64,000 nucleotides of DNA, from the NCBI RefSeq assembly GCF_001969265.1, contig NZ_CP019304.1, positions 62,001-126,000 on the forward strand. The letters run 5' to 3'. This stretch comes from Arthrobacter sp. QXT-31. Its GTDB lineage: Bacteria; Actinomycetota; Actinomycetes; Actinomycetales; Micrococcaceae. A model generated the notes under the pieces. That model worked only from the letters and a program-made list of their open reading frames with translations, was not told the DNA's origin and searched no databases. Both the position numbers and the translations under genes were made by a program. Position 1 is the first letter of the stretch. Every line of letters starts with the position of its first letter. Shown in pieces: positions 37,110 through 45,833 of this stretch.

Positions 37110-38216
37110 TTAGGAGCTTTCGTCGATGACGATGGCCGCGCGGGTAACCTCTCGGGCAAGCGACTTCTCTAGGGCCTCTTCGACGCCGTCCAGGGTGAAG
37201 GTCGCGTCCACGAGGGCACCGAAGGGGTACTTGCCCTGGTGCTCGGCCAGGAACTTCAGGGACTTGTGGAGATACCGGCCTTCGTAACGGTCCACGTGCC
37301 TGATCGTGAGTGCCTTGCGCGTGACATAGCCGGGGTCGAACGGCACGGTGGAGCCGGGTGACAGGTTACCCATGACGACGTAGCGCCCGCCGCGGCGCAG
37401 CTGTTGCAGTCCCTCGCTGAACGCTGCGGGCGCGCCCGTGACTTCCATGGCCACGTCAGGGCCTTGGCCAGCGGTCAGGCCCTGGATGACCTCGATCCGG
37501 TCATCAAGCTCAGGAATCTCTCCCATGTTGATGATGTGGTCGGCGCCGAAGCGCTGCGCCTGGACAAGCCGGGGTTCGGATCGGTCGATGACGATAACGG
37601 CAGCTCCGCGTTCCTTTGCCACCGCGATGGCGTTCAGGCCCAGTCCCCCTGCTCCTTGGATGAGCAGGGTCTCACCGTACTGGAGCCCGATCTGGTCGAT
37701 GCCGAAGGTGACCTGTGAGAGGGCGCAGTTGGCGCTGGCTGCCACGGAATCCGGGATCTCGTCGGGAACCTTGTAGACGTGCTGCCGGGGGTGGATGTAG
37801 TAATGCGTACCGAAAGCGGCGTGGAAATGTGGTGCCTCGCCCGGTTGTTTCCCGAAGAATTCGTATGCGTTGTCGCAGAGGTTTGGCTGCCCACCCAAGC
37901 AGCGTGCGCAGCGGTCGCAGGTCTGGAAGTAGGTGGCGACGATGTGGTCTCCGACAGAGAGCGGCTGGCCTGCATTGTCTGTGGCGCGGTCTTTGCCGAT
38001 AGCGGCGACGGTGCCTACCATTTCATGGCCCAGGCCACCGCTCTTTTTCACGGGGTGCTTGCCGTTCCAGATGTGGAGTTCGGAACCGCAGACGTTCGCC
38101 CTGCTGACTCTCATGAGGATCGCACCCGGTTCAGGGGCGGGAAGCGCGTATTCGGCGTAGTCGAGAACCCTGGGGCTGGTCATCACAGCGACACGGCCGT
38201 AGGAAGTTTCATGCAT
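37110..38216 (-). CDS. Zinc-dependent alcohol dehydrogenase, medium-chain family (368 aa)
   Basis: ATG 38214-38216. The catalytic zinc site is visible as NVCGSELH (Cys) and GHEMVG (His-Glu). The structural zinc loop is CDRCARCLGGQPNLC. The coenzyme fold begins at GETLLIQGAGGLGLNAIAVA, with IVIDRSEPRL at the end of the second strand (acidic, so NAD+ preferred). The family oxidises alcohols or polyols, including threonine/sorbitol-type substrates. It lies 54 bp upstream of the MHS transporter. Paired with the aldehyde dehydrogenase at 42382 it would give an alcohol to aldehyde to acid route. Confidence 0.9.
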   Translation of the reverse strand: MHETSYGRVAVMTSPRVLDYAEYALPAPEPGAILMRVSRANVCGSELHIWNGKHPVKKSGGLGHEMVGTVAAIGKDRATDNAGQPLSVGDHIVATYFQTCDRCARCLGGQPNLCDNAYEFFGKQPGEAPHFHAAFGTHYYIHPRQHVYKVPDEIPDSVAASANCALSQVTFGIDQIGLQYGETLLIQGAGGLGLNAIAVAKERGAAVIVIDRSEPRLVQAQRFGADHIINMGEIPELDDRIEVIQGLTAGQGPDVAMEVTGAPAAFSEGLQQLRRGGRYVVMGNLSPGSTVPFDPGYVTRKALTIRHVDRYEGRYLHKSLKFLAEHQGKYPFGALVDATFTLDGVEEALEKSLAREVTRAAIVIDESS

Positions 38217-38302
38217 TCGAAGTCCCTTTCAAAACGAAGGTATGGAAAGCAGCTGCCGGGGCTGGAAACAGTCCCGGCAGCTGCCGGTATGGAGCTCTCG
38301 CC

Positions 38303-39670
38303 CTATTCGGCGACCTCGACGACGACGTCCGCTCCTGTATGCACGGGGTCCGCCACGTGCTGGTTCTTCCGGGCGAACAACACTGCGACTCCGGAGAGCA
38401 CGCAAGGGATCGCGCCGAAGTAGAAGGCTGCCGTCGCCCAGGTGCCGCCGCTTCCAAGGATGCCGGTGGCTGCGGCGCTGGCCAGGATCGCCCCGATGGG
38501 GCCGACTGCTGCGACGAACGCCGCACCGCGCCCACGGATCCGGGTGTGGTAGCTCTCCCCCACGAAGAACAGCACGCAGGAGTAGGGGCCGATGAGGAAG
38601 AACGTTCCGACGCTGTAGAGGGCGACCACGGTCCAGAAGTCGCTCGGGCCGAAGATCATCGCGGTGAAGACAATGCCGCCGGTGATCCAGCCGAAGGCGA
38701 TGACGTTTCGGCGGCCGAACCGGTCGCCCAGGGCGCCGTGGGTGAGGTAGCCGAGGTAGGCCACGACATTGGACATCAGCAGGATGGCCAGCGAATTCGT
38801 GAACGAGACGTGGTGGATGGTGGTGATCACGGTGGTTCCGAGGACGCTGAAGACCTGGACAGGGAAGTAGTTCAGGACGTGCCCGAGTCCCAGGGAGAGG
38901 GTGGTGCGCAGGCTCCGGCCGCGGAAGATGTCGGCCATGGTGCTGGGCTTGTGGTGCTCCTCGATGCCGAGGGCTGCAGAAATCTCCTGAGCCTCTGCAT
39001 GGGCGCCGCTCTTTTGGAGCTGGTGGATCTTGGAGATGGCCTCGAACTGCGGCGATTCGCGCAGCTTACGGGTCAGGGCGGCAACGATAAAGGACGGAAT
39101 AGCGGCGAAGACGAAGCATCCGGCCCAGCCGATGTGGGGCAGCAGGACAGCGGTAAGCGCTGCAGCGAGGATGGCGCCGATAGGCCAGCCGCCCTGGACG
39201 AGGGAGTAGATGAAGCCCTGGCGCTTCTTGATGCGGGGGTCATCGGAGGCGCCATAGAGCTCACTGAGGTATGCGCCGTTGACGCCCTGCTCGGAGAGGC
39301 CGAGTCCGCTGAAGGAGCGGATCAGGACGAGGAAGGGGGCGGGAAGAAGACCGGCAAGGGCGGTCAGCACAGAGGCGACCCCGGCGCCGGTGGTGGCGAA
39401 GGCCATACCTGCCTTCCGGCCGAACTTGTCCATGACGGGGCCTGCGGCGAGGCCGACGATTACTGCTCCGGCGGACATCCAGGTCACGAGGCCGGCCTGG
39501 GCGGCCTCATCCATGCCGAGGGACTTGCCGAGTTCAGGCAGCAGGGTGCCGAAGAGGATGAAGTCGTAGACGGCGAATGCCCAGGCCAGGAGGGCGAGGA
39601 CGGTGGCGAATTTGATCTGCCCGTTGGTGACGTGCGCCGGCCGCCAAGCCGTGTTGCTGATGGGGGACAT
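38303..39670 (-). CDS. MFS transporter, aromatic-acid type (455 aa)
   Basis: ATG 39668-39670. Twelve spans. AFAVYDFILFGTLLPEL in TM1 (the D-x-x-x-x-G pattern of aromatic acid/H+ symporters), VMDKFGRKAGM loop, RSFSGLGLSEQGVNGAYLSE in TM4, and HGALGDRFGRRN in the second half. Relatives move benzoate- or 4-hydroxybenzoate-like acids. Two different carboxylate importers in one operon suggest that two related substrates, or a substrate and an intermediate, are handled. Confidence 0.85.
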   Translation of the reverse strand: MSPISNTAWRPAHVTNGQIKFATVLALLAWAFAVYDFILFGTLLPELGKSLGMDEAAQAGLVTWMSAGAVIVGLAAGPVMDKFGRKAGMAFATTGAGVASVLTALAGLLPAPFLVLIRSFSGLGLSEQGVNGAYLSELYGASDDPRIKKRQGFIYSLVQGGWPIGAILAAALTAVLLPHIGWAGCFVFAAIPSFIVAALTRKLRESPQFEAISKIHQLQKSGAHAEAQEISAALGIEEHHKPSTMADIFRGRSLRTTLSLGLGHVLNYFPVQVFSVLGTTVITTIHHVSFTNSLAILLMSNVVAYLGYLTHGALGDRFGRRNVIAFGWITGGIVFTAMIFGPSDFWTVVALYSVGTFFLIGPYSCVLFFVGESYHTRIRGRGAAFVAAVGPIGAILASAAATGILGSGGTWATAAFYFGAIPCVLSGVAVLFARKNQHVADPVHTGADVVVEVAE

Positions 39671-39831
39671 GATCCACCTCCATTGGTGGGTAAAGAGGAA
39701 TGTGATGGGGGTTACATCTGTTTTTGGGCGTGACTGCCTAGGGACTTGGCGGCAGCAGTGCCTGTCAGTGGGGCGCCCGATGTGCGGCGCGTCGGGCGGG
39801 CCGGTGGACCCGGCCCGCCATCAGGGAGTCC

Positions 39832-40710
39832 TTAAGCGGACTTGCTTTCGATTTCTTCGAGGATCGGCAGGAGGAACTTGCGGAACTCGTCGTAGTTCTC
39901 CGTGACCGGGAAGTGTCCGAGCCTGGGCATTTCCCAGAACTTCGACCCCTTCACCAGGTTCGCGGCTTCCTTCGTATCAGCCGGCGAGGTGTTGGGGTCG
40001 TATTCACCGGTCAGGAAGTAGAGCATGCACTTACTGGTGTCGATCGCGGCGGCCTCTTCGGGGCTGACGTTGTGGTCGTAGTAGTAGTAATAGAGGTCGC
40101 CGGCGAAGACACCGGGGCCGCCACACTGGTATTCCCACTGGATCTCGCGAACGTTCTCCTCCGGGGAGTACGGGGAGATGTTCAGCATCATGGCAGCGCC
40201 GGTAGAGGTGCGCGAGACGTTAGGGTTGTCGAATTCGCGGCGGATGCCGTCCATGCCGACTTCCACGTATTCGGCCGCGGAGCGCAATGCGCCTTCGACG
40301 GAGATCGTGGCCCGGTAGCGGTCGTCGAAGTTGGAGGCCAGGTCGATGGCCAGGTGCCCGCCCATGGAGCTTCCCATGTAGACGGGCCGGTCCAGTTCCA
40401 GGGCTTCGGAGAGCGCATTCGGGAAGGCCATCATGCGGGACTTGGTCATGTTGTATTCCTTGGTCCACCACTTCTCACCATGCGGGGGAAGTGACTTGCC
40501 GTGGAACGGCAGGTCGAACGCGATGACCCGGTAGCGGGAGGTGACCTCGGCGTCATTGAGCAGGTGACGGTACTGGCGGCCGTCGGAGCCGGCGGTGTGC
40601 CCGACGATCAGCGGGATGCCCTGGCCGGCCTCTTCGTAGTAGACCCGGTATTCGACGTCCTCCACGGTGAGGTAGACGTACCCGCCTTTGATGGGTTCGA
40701 ACTTTGCCAT
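39832..40710 (-). CDS. Alpha/beta hydrolase (292 aa)
   Basis: ATG 40708-40710. Fold elements: IPLIVGHTAGSDGRQYRHLL (oxyanion strand; HTAG in place of HGxP), RVIAFDLPFHGKS, nucleophile elbow VYMGSSMGGHLA (Ser about 117), FLTGEYDPNTSP (acid) and RLGHFPVTENYDEF (His). Similar to enol-lactone hydrolases and C-C bond hydrolases of catabolic clusters. The neighbouring carboxymuconolactone-decarboxylase-like gene supports a lactone or ester intermediate. The substrate is inferred, not shown. Confidence 0.85.
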   Translation of the reverse strand: MAKFEPIKGGYVYLTVEDVEYRVYYEEAGQGIPLIVGHTAGSDGRQYRHLLNDAEVTSRYRVIAFDLPFHGKSLPPHGEKWWTKEYNMTKSRMMAFPNALSEALELDRPVYMGSSMGGHLAIDLASNFDDRYRATISVEGALRSAAEYVEVGMDGIRREFDNPNVSRTSTGAAMMLNISPYSPEENVREIQWEYQCGGPGVFAGDLYYYYYDHNVSPEEAAAIDTSKCMLYFLTGEYDPNTSPADTKEAANLVKGSKFWEMPRLGHFPVTENYDEFRKFLLPILEEIESKSA

Positions 40711-40714
40711 GACC

Positions 40715-41089
40715 TTACGCTCCTTCGCGGTTGAGCTGGCGGAAAATTTGCATGAGCCGGTTCAGAGCCGGCAGGTAGGCGTAGAGCTGGTGGGTGTTGC
40801 TCAGCAGCACCCCGTGCTTGGCGGAGGAGCTCTGCAGCGACTGGAAGAACGGGCGCGGGAAGGGTGCCGTCATGTCGTCCCATTGCTCATCGGTGCCCTT
40901 GATCCAGATGGCTGAATCCTGCGGGTCTGTGTCTGACGGTTCAACGGAAAGGAACTTGCCGTCATCGTAGGTGGCCAGCCAGGCCTTGTCGCCGACGGCG
41001 ACGTGCAGCTTGCCGGTGTAGTAGCGCATTTCGCGGGTGAACTCGAAGTCCTCGTTCGCGGTCTGCAGCACTTGTGCGAAGTCACGCAT
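40715..41089 (-). CDS. Small protein of catabolic operon, possibly SCP2-like (124 aa)
   Basis: ATG 41087-41089, overlapping the upstream dehydrogenase stop by 8 bp, which favours this start over an upstream one. MRDFAQVLQTANEDFEFTRE, YYTGKLHVAVGDKAWLATYD, IWIKGTDEQWDDMTAPFPRP resembles a sterol-carrier-protein-2-like lipid-binding fold (mixed beta sheet, conserved W.. G). It is 4 bp from the hydrolase gene. Role unknown; it may bind the substrate. Confidence 0.6.
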   Translation of the reverse strand: MRDFAQVLQTANEDFEFTREMRYYTGKLHVAVGDKAWLATYDDGKFLSVEPSDTDPQDSAIWIKGTDEQWDDMTAPFPRPFFQSLQSSSAKHGVLLSNTHQLYAYLPALNRLMQIFRQLNREGA

Positions 41090-41990
41090 TGATTTGCCTT
41101 TCATCAGTGAAAGCAGGTGTGGTGATGGGGTTGGCGAGGTACTCAAACATCCTCGTGTGGTCCTCGGCGCCGTGCCCGGCGTCAAGGACGGACTGCCAGA
41201 TGGCCTCGCAGTCGTGGCTGAACGGTGCCGCCACGTTTAGGGAATCGGCGAGGGCGGTGGCGATTTTAATGTCTTTGGTCATCAGGCCGATCGGGAAGCC
41301 GGATCCGTACGTGCCGCTGAGCATGAACTGTGCGACCTTGTTCTCGGACGTGTTGCTGCGTCCGGAGGAGGCGTTCAGCACATCGTTGAGGACCTTCGGG
41401 TCGATGCCGAAGCGTTCACCAACGCGCAGTGCTTCGACGGTGGCGGCGACCGAGGCCGCGGAAACCAGGTTGTTCAGTGCTTTGGCTGCGTGTCCGGAGC
41501 CGGCTTGGCCCACGTGGATGGCGGATCTGCCCAGGACATCGAAGAGTTCCTTGGCCTGGTCCATGTCCTGCCAGCGGCCGCCGACCATGATGGCGAGCTG
41601 GCCGTTCTTGGCTCCGCGGACACCGCCGGAAACCGGGGCGTCCAGGTAGCGCATGCCCTGCTGTTCCAGCCGGGCGCCGAGGTCACGGGAACGGATCGGC
41701 TCGGAGGAGGACATGTCGATGAACAGGGTGTTCAGTGACGCGGCGGCGGCGACTCCGCCGGTCAGGACGGCTTCGACGATGTCGGAGTTGGGCAGCATCG
41801 TGATGATGATGTCCACTTCCTGCCAGGCCTTGAGGCCGGTGACGGTGCGGGAAGCGGGATGTTGGTCCTGGAAGCGCTGAATAGCGCCCTGGTCCCGGTC
41901 ATCGACGATGAGCGTGTGGCCGGCTTCGGCGAGGCGGGAGGCCATGGGGAAGCCCATGTTGCCCAGTCCGATGAAGCCGATGGTGCTCAT
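41082..41990 (-). CDS. NAD(P)-dependent beta-hydroxyacid dehydrogenase (302 aa)
   Basis: ATG 41988-41990. GFIGLGNMGFPMASRL is the N-terminal dinucleotide motif; then ITMLPNSDIVEAVL, FIDMSSSEP, DAPVSGGVRGAKNGQLAIMV, and the catalytic-lysine region GSGHAAKALNNLVSAASV. This is the 3-hydroxyisobutyrate dehydrogenase / tartronate semialdehyde reductase family. It overlaps the genes on both sides (4 and 8 bp), so it is tightly co-translated. It may reduce or oxidise a short hydroxyacid produced by the pathway. Confidence 0.9.
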   Translation of the reverse strand: MSTIGFIGLGNMGFPMASRLAEAGHTLIVDDRDQGAIQRFQDQHPASRTVTGLKAWQEVDIIITMLPNSDIVEAVLTGGVAAAASLNTLFIDMSSSEPIRSRDLGARLEQQGMRYLDAPVSGGVRGAKNGQLAIMVGGRWQDMDQAKELFDVLGRSAIHVGQAGSGHAAKALNNLVSAASVAATVEALRVGERFGIDPKVLNDVLNASSGRSNTSENKVAQFMLSGTYGSGFPIGLMTKDIKIATALADSLNVAAPFSHDCEAIWQSVLDAGHGAEDHTRMFEYLANPITTPAFTDERQINA

Positions 41991-42385
41991 GCTTCAGCTT
42001 CCATTTCCTTGAAGACCTCGCGGGCGAGGCGGAAGCTTTCCAGTGCCGCCGGGACACCGCAGTAGATGGCGACCTGCAGGAAGACTTCCTTGATCTGCTC
42101 CTTGGTGACACCGTTGCGGATGGCTCCGCGGACGTGGACCTTCAGTTCGTGGGGCCGGTTCAGGGCGCTGATCATGGCCAGGTTGATCAGGCTCCGCTGG
42201 GCGCGTTCCAACCCGGGGCGGTTCCACACGTCACCCCAGCAGTACTGGGTGACGAGTTCCTGCATCGGCATGGAGAATTCGTCGGCACTGTCCAGGCTGC
42301 GCTGAACGTAGGCGTCGCCGAGTACTTCGCGGCGTGTGGCCAGGCCCTTGTCGAACAGTTCCTGGTTCAGGGTTGCGGTGCTCAC
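41987..42385 (-). CDS. Carboxymuconolactone decarboxylase-family protein (132 aa)
   Basis: ATG 42383-42385, overlapping the aldehyde dehydrogenase stop by 4 bp. The all-helical fold is recognisable from QYCWGDVWNRPGLERAQRSL, INLAMISALNRPHELKVHVR, GAIRNGVTKEQIKEVFLQVA and IYCGVPAALESFRLAREVF, close to PcaC of the beta-ketoadipate pathway, including the conserved NRPxELKxHxRGAxxNG segment. It lacks the C-x-x-C pair of AhpD peroxidases, so decarboxylase or a related activity is more likely. Confidence 0.88.
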   Translation of the reverse strand: MSTATLNQELFDKGLATRREVLGDAYVQRSLDSADEFSMPMQELVTQYCWGDVWNRPGLERAQRSLINLAMISALNRPHELKVHVRGAIRNGVTKEQIKEVFLQVAIYCGVPAALESFRLAREVFKEMEAEA

Positions 42386-43806
42386 TGTGCTGCTCCTTGT
42401 GCTGCTTCCTCGGCGGCGTTGAGGGGGGTCTGGTCCCAGACCGCCTGGATGTTGGTGAATTCGTGGACTCCGAGGTAGGAGAGTTCACGGCCGAAGCCAC
42501 TCTTCTTCACTCCCCCGATCGGGATGCGGGGGTCCGAGACGGAGAGTCCGTTGATGAAGACGCCGCCGGCGTCGATTTTCCGGGCCATGTCCCGGGCCTT
42601 GGCGTTGTCACCGGTCCAGATGGCTGCGCTCAGGCCGAATTCGGAGTTGTTGGCCTTCGCCAGCGCGTCCTCTGCGTCGTCGGCGGCGATGACCGTGGCA
42701 ACCGGGCCAAAGATTTCTTCCTTGAAGGCGGTCATGGACTCTGTGACGCCGGCCAGGACAGTCGGAGCGTAGAAGGACCCTACCCCGGGGAGCCGGTGAC
42801 CACCGGTCAGGAGTTCGGCGCCTTCAGCGACGGAACGCTTCACTTGGTCATCGACATCCAGCAGGGCTTCCTCTTTGGCCATCGGTCCGACGAAGGTCTC
42901 CGGGTCGGTCGGGTCGCCGACTTTGAAGCCCTCGACCTTGCGGGCAAGCTTGGCCGTGAACTCTGCGTACACCGGACGCTCGACGATGATCCGCTTGGCC
43001 GAGATGCACACCTGGCCGGCGTTGACCATGCGGCCTGTGGCTGCAGCGTCAACGGCCTTATCCAGGTCCGCGTCCGCCAGGACAATGAACGGGTCAGAAC
43101 CACCGAGTTCAAGGATGACCTTTTTCAGGGCGCGGCCGGCTTCTGCGGCGACGCTCTGGCCCGCTACGGTCCCGCCGGTCACGGCCACGCCGGTGATCCG
43201 CGGGTCATGGATGATGGCCGGGACCTGGTGGCGGTCGCAGTTGACGACCGCGAAGGTGCCCTTCGGCAGGCCTGCCTCCTCCCACAGGTCCTGCAGGGCC
43301 AGGGCGCACCCGACAACGTTCGAGGCCGGCTTCAGCAGGTATCCGTTACCGCTTAGGATGATCGGGGCTGCGCCCCGGAAGATCTGCCAGACCGGGAAGT
43401 TCCACGGCATGATCGCCAGTACGGTGCCTGTGGGCAGGTAGGAGACATACGCTTCGGGACCGATGGTGGTCGGGGTGTCCTGCAGCATGGCAGGGCCGTT
43501 CTCGGCATACCAGTCGAGCATGTTGGCGCACTTAGTGACCTCGGCCTGTGCCTGGGTTACTGGCTTGCCCATTTCGGTGGTGATCACGCTGGCCAGCTTC
43601 ACCGTGTCCCTGCGCAGCAGGTCTGCCAGCTTCCGGAAGACGTTGGAGCGCACTTCCACGGATGTCTCGCTCCAGGCTGCGAACCCTTTCGCAGCAGTGT
43701 TGAGAATCTCCACTACGGCGTTCTCATCCACATAGGGATATGCCGCAACGTCTTCGCCTGTGGCAGGGTTCGTCGACTTAGCGACGGCAACTTCTATGAT
43801 GCCCAT
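42382..43806 (-). CDS. Aldehyde dehydrogenase, succinate-semialdehyde type (474 aa)
   Basis: ATG 43804-43806 with AAGGA upstream is chosen over an in-frame codon 20 residues earlier. Family motifs: MPWNFPVWQIFRGAAPIILS, GYLLKPASNV, GVAVTGGTVAGQSVA (NAD+ loop), VILELGGSDPFIVLADADLD (catalytic Glu), NAGQVCISAKRIIV (catalytic Cys), EEIFGPVATV. It oxidises an aldehyde to the acid with NAD(P)+. First gene of the operon, divergent from the LysR regulator. Confidence 0.93.
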   Translation of the reverse strand: MGIIEVAVAKSTNPATGEDVAAYPYVDENAVVEILNTAAKGFAAWSETSVEVRSNVFRKLADLLRRDTVKLASVITTEMGKPVTQAQAEVTKCANMLDWYAENGPAMLQDTPTTIGPEAYVSYLPTGTVLAIMPWNFPVWQIFRGAAPIILSGNGYLLKPASNVVGCALALQDLWEEAGLPKGTFAVVNCDRHQVPAIIHDPRITGVAVTGGTVAGQSVAAEAGRALKKVILELGGSDPFIVLADADLDKAVDAAATGRMVNAGQVCISAKRIIVERPVYAEFTAKLARKVEGFKVGDPTDPETFVGPMAKEEALLDVDDQVKRSVAEGAELLTGGHRLPGVGSFYAPTVLAGVTESMTAFKEEIFGPVATVIAADDAEDALAKANNSEFGLSAAIWTGDNAKARDMARKIDAGGVFINGLSVSDPRIPIGGVKKSGFGRELSYLGVHEFTNIQAVWDQTPLNAAEEAAQGAAQ

Positions 43807-44040
43807 TGATGTGTTCCTTAGAGTTCGTGTGATGGGACTAACAACGACTCTAGAAGCCTCCGACACTTTGATAAATAAGAAGTTTCCGAAGTTTCACTTC
43901 TCGCAGAGAGAACGATGGTTCCTGGCCATCTTTTCGCCAGAACGAGTTCGCCCGGGGTTGCTAGTTTCCGCCCCTCCTGCGATCCTTCTGTGTACGTGAT
44001 GCTTCACGGTTTGTTACTTCATCGAGAGAGAACGAGGACA
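43807..44040. promoter_or_regulatory. Divergent promoter region with LysR-type palindrome
   Basis: Intergenic space between the operon and its LysR gene. GAAGT-TTC-ACTTC at 43888-43900 is a palindrome containing a T-N11-A pattern, preceded by a direct repeat of GAAGTTTC. The expected place for regulator binding. Confidence 0.55.
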
Positions 44041-44934
44041 ATGGAGATCTCGCAGCTGGAAATCTTCCTCGCCGTCGCCGAGACGGGAAGCATCACCAAG
44101 GCGGCGACCAAGTTGCTTCGTGCTCCGTCCAACGTTTCCACGCGCATCCAGCAGCTGGAACGTGAGCTGGGCGTGAAACTGCTGGTCCGGGACAAGCGCC
44201 AGAGTTCCCTCTCTGCCGACGGTGAGCTTTTCCGCGACCACGCGCAAAAGATCATCGACCTCGTCAATGACGCCAAGGCCTTCACTGCCCAGGGCGAGCC
44301 CCGGGGAAAGTTCAGGCTCGGAGCTTTGGAAAGCACGGCGGCGGTGCGGATCCCGCCGATCCTGGCCAGCTTCCATCTGCACTATCCGGCGGTCGACGTT
44401 GAACTGGAAGCCGCATCATCGGGTGTGCTGTTCGACCACCTCCTCAACGGGCAGCTGACAGCAGCCTTCTCGGACGGAAAACCGGCAGTGCCGGCACTGA
44501 CTGGCATTCGGGCGTTCGCCGAGGACCTGGTGATCCTCACACCGCAAACCGTGACGGAGATCGACGACGACTTCAAGGCCTCCCACCCGACCGCGTTCAT
44601 GTTCGGGACCATCTGCTCCTACCGCCAGCGCTTTGAAGACTGGCTCGACTTCCAAGGGATCGTTCCCGGACGCATCGTGGAGATCTCCTCGTACTACAGC
44701 ATGCTCGCCTGCGTCGCGGCCGGAGGAGGTATCTGCATGATGCCCAAATCCCTCTTGGAGACCTTGCCGGGGGCCAGCAAAGTCAACGCCCACGTGATCC
44801 CGGGCAAACTGGGCAGGGCCGAAACCTGGCTGATGTGGCGCCGCGACTGCCGGTCAGCGAACCTCAAGGCATTCATCACCGAACTCAAAGAACACCTGAA
44901 CCCCCTGGATCAGGCGGAGGAAGCAGCAGCCTGA
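44041..44934 (+). CDS. LysR-family transcriptional regulator (297 aa)
   Basis: ATG 44041. N-terminal winged HTH: ISQLEIFLAVAETGSITKAA, TKLLRAPSNVSTRIQQLERE, GVKLLVRDKRQSSLSADGEL. The effector-binding domain starts near residue 90 (FRLGALESTAAVRIPPILAS). The length is typical. It is divergent from the eight-gene catabolic operon, so activation by the pathway substrate or an intermediate is likely. Intact; followed by a terminator. Confidence 0.93.
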   Translation: MEISQLEIFLAVAETGSITKAATKLLRAPSNVSTRIQQLERELGVKLLVRDKRQSSLSADGELFRDHAQKIIDLVNDAKAFTAQGEPRGKFRLGALESTAAVRIPPILASFHLHYPAVDVELEAASSGVLFDHLLNGQLTAAFSDGKPAVPALTGIRAFAEDLVILTPQTVTEIDDDFKASHPTAFMFGTICSYRQRFEDWLDFQGIVPGRIVEISSYYSMLACVAAGGGICMMPKSLLETLPGASKVNAHVIPGKLGRAETWLMWRRDCRSANLKAFITELKEHLNPLDQAEEAAA

Positions 44935-44946
44935 CAGACACAAAGG

Positions 44947-44978
44947 GCCCCCGCTGAGTTGCGAGTTTCAGCGGGGGC
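44947..44978. terminator. Terminator after the LysR gene
   Basis: GCCCCCGCTGA / TCAGCGGGGGC, 11-bp stem with a 10-base loop, followed by GGTCTTGT on plus. Confidence 0.7.
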
Positions 44979-45012
44979 GGTCTTGTGCAGGCTGCGCGCT
45001 GTTTCGTGCCGC

Positions 45013-45237
45013 TCAGGAGATGAGCGCGCCTTCGACAAGGACGTTAAGTCCGACATCCTCGCGATAATCAAAAGCGCGCCGGGAGCCTGACTCGTCGATG
45101 ACCCAGACCACGGTGGAATCGGCGGTCTTGGTGTCCACAACGGCCGGATACCGGCGCCCGTTTGATTCAACGACCTCAACTGGGTCGTTCGCTGCAAGAA
45201 GTGTCCAGTCCTGGGTGGCACGGAATTGCTGCCTCAT
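45013..45237 (-). CDS. Small hypothetical protein (74 aa)
   Basis: ATG 45235-45237. Beta-rich composition: TLLAANDPVEVVESNGRRYP, VVWVIDESGSRRAFDYREDV. No signal or membrane span. It may form a unit with the monooxygenase gene just to its right. Family unknown. Confidence 0.6.
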   Translation of the reverse strand: MRQQFRATQDWTLLAANDPVEVVESNGRRYPAVVDTKTADSTVVWVIDESGSRRAFDYREDVGLNVLVEGALIS

Positions 45238-45330
45238 TATTGCTTCCCTTCAGCAAAGGTCACGGGCATGGATTGGAAGAGTCCGTCGCAATAGGCGCTC
45301 ACAACGGCGAGGCAAATGCGCCGGAGCCGC

Positions 45331-45636
45331 TCAGGGAACTTCATTGGGGATCACCTCGGTGGTATAGGTGGAGACGTGGCGGGAAGCGAGCCGCGGAATG
45401 ATTTTTGTGGCGCCCAACTCCAGGAAGTGTTGGCTTTCCCGGTGCCGGTTGAAGTCATCAGCGTCGTGGTAAGACTGCAGGATCACGATCTGCGTCGTAT
45501 CCTGTACGCCGCGGTAAAAGTCATAGCTAATGTTGCCCGGCTCCTTGCGGGTGGCTTCAGCCATGGCGCCCAGCAGTTCTAGTACCTGGTCGGTCACTCC
45601 GGGCTTCGTCCCGTAATGGGCGACTACGTTGAACAC
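45331..45636 (-). CDS. Antibiotic biosynthesis monooxygenase-fold protein (quinol monooxygenase-like, 101 aa)
   Basis: GTG 45634-45636 with AAGGAG 5 bases upstream decides the start. FNVVAHYGTKPGVTDQVLEL, EATRKEPGNISYDFYRGVQD, VILQSYHDADDFNRHRESQHF is the ABM dimeric ferredoxin-like fold (R-x-E-x-G-x-x-x-Y/F and H-x-x-S-x-H-F). Cofactor-independent oxidation of quinols or catechol-like compounds is the known role of close relatives (YgiN). Confidence 0.88.
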   Translation of the reverse strand: MFNVVAHYGTKPGVTDQVLELLGAMAEATRKEPGNISYDFYRGVQDTTQIVILQSYHDADDFNRHRESQHFLELGATKIIPRLASRHVSTYTTEVIPNEVP

Positions 45637-45833
45637 AGCTCTCCTTCGGGAATGTTTAGGTTGGAGGGGGAATCGGGCCGTGCCTCGATTCGATACCTTC
45701 AGCGTACGGATGCTCGCCTGTCCGATGTAGCGGCAGTTTGGCAAGCATTCCTTCTCAAACTGAGAACGACCACGGCACGGGCCTTTCCGTCGGGGTCGAC
45801 CCGGTGCCGTGGCTTGAACCTTTGTCTCCGTGA
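45637..45833. other. Intergenic
   Basis: No gene seen between the monooxygenase and the resolvase. Confidence 0.35.

Noticed and set aside
38339..39733. A 464-codon plus-strand frame opposite the aromatic-acid transporter, rich in Gly, Asp and Glu
   Set aside because: Antisense artefact of codon bias; the minus strand encodes a clear twelve-span MFS protein.
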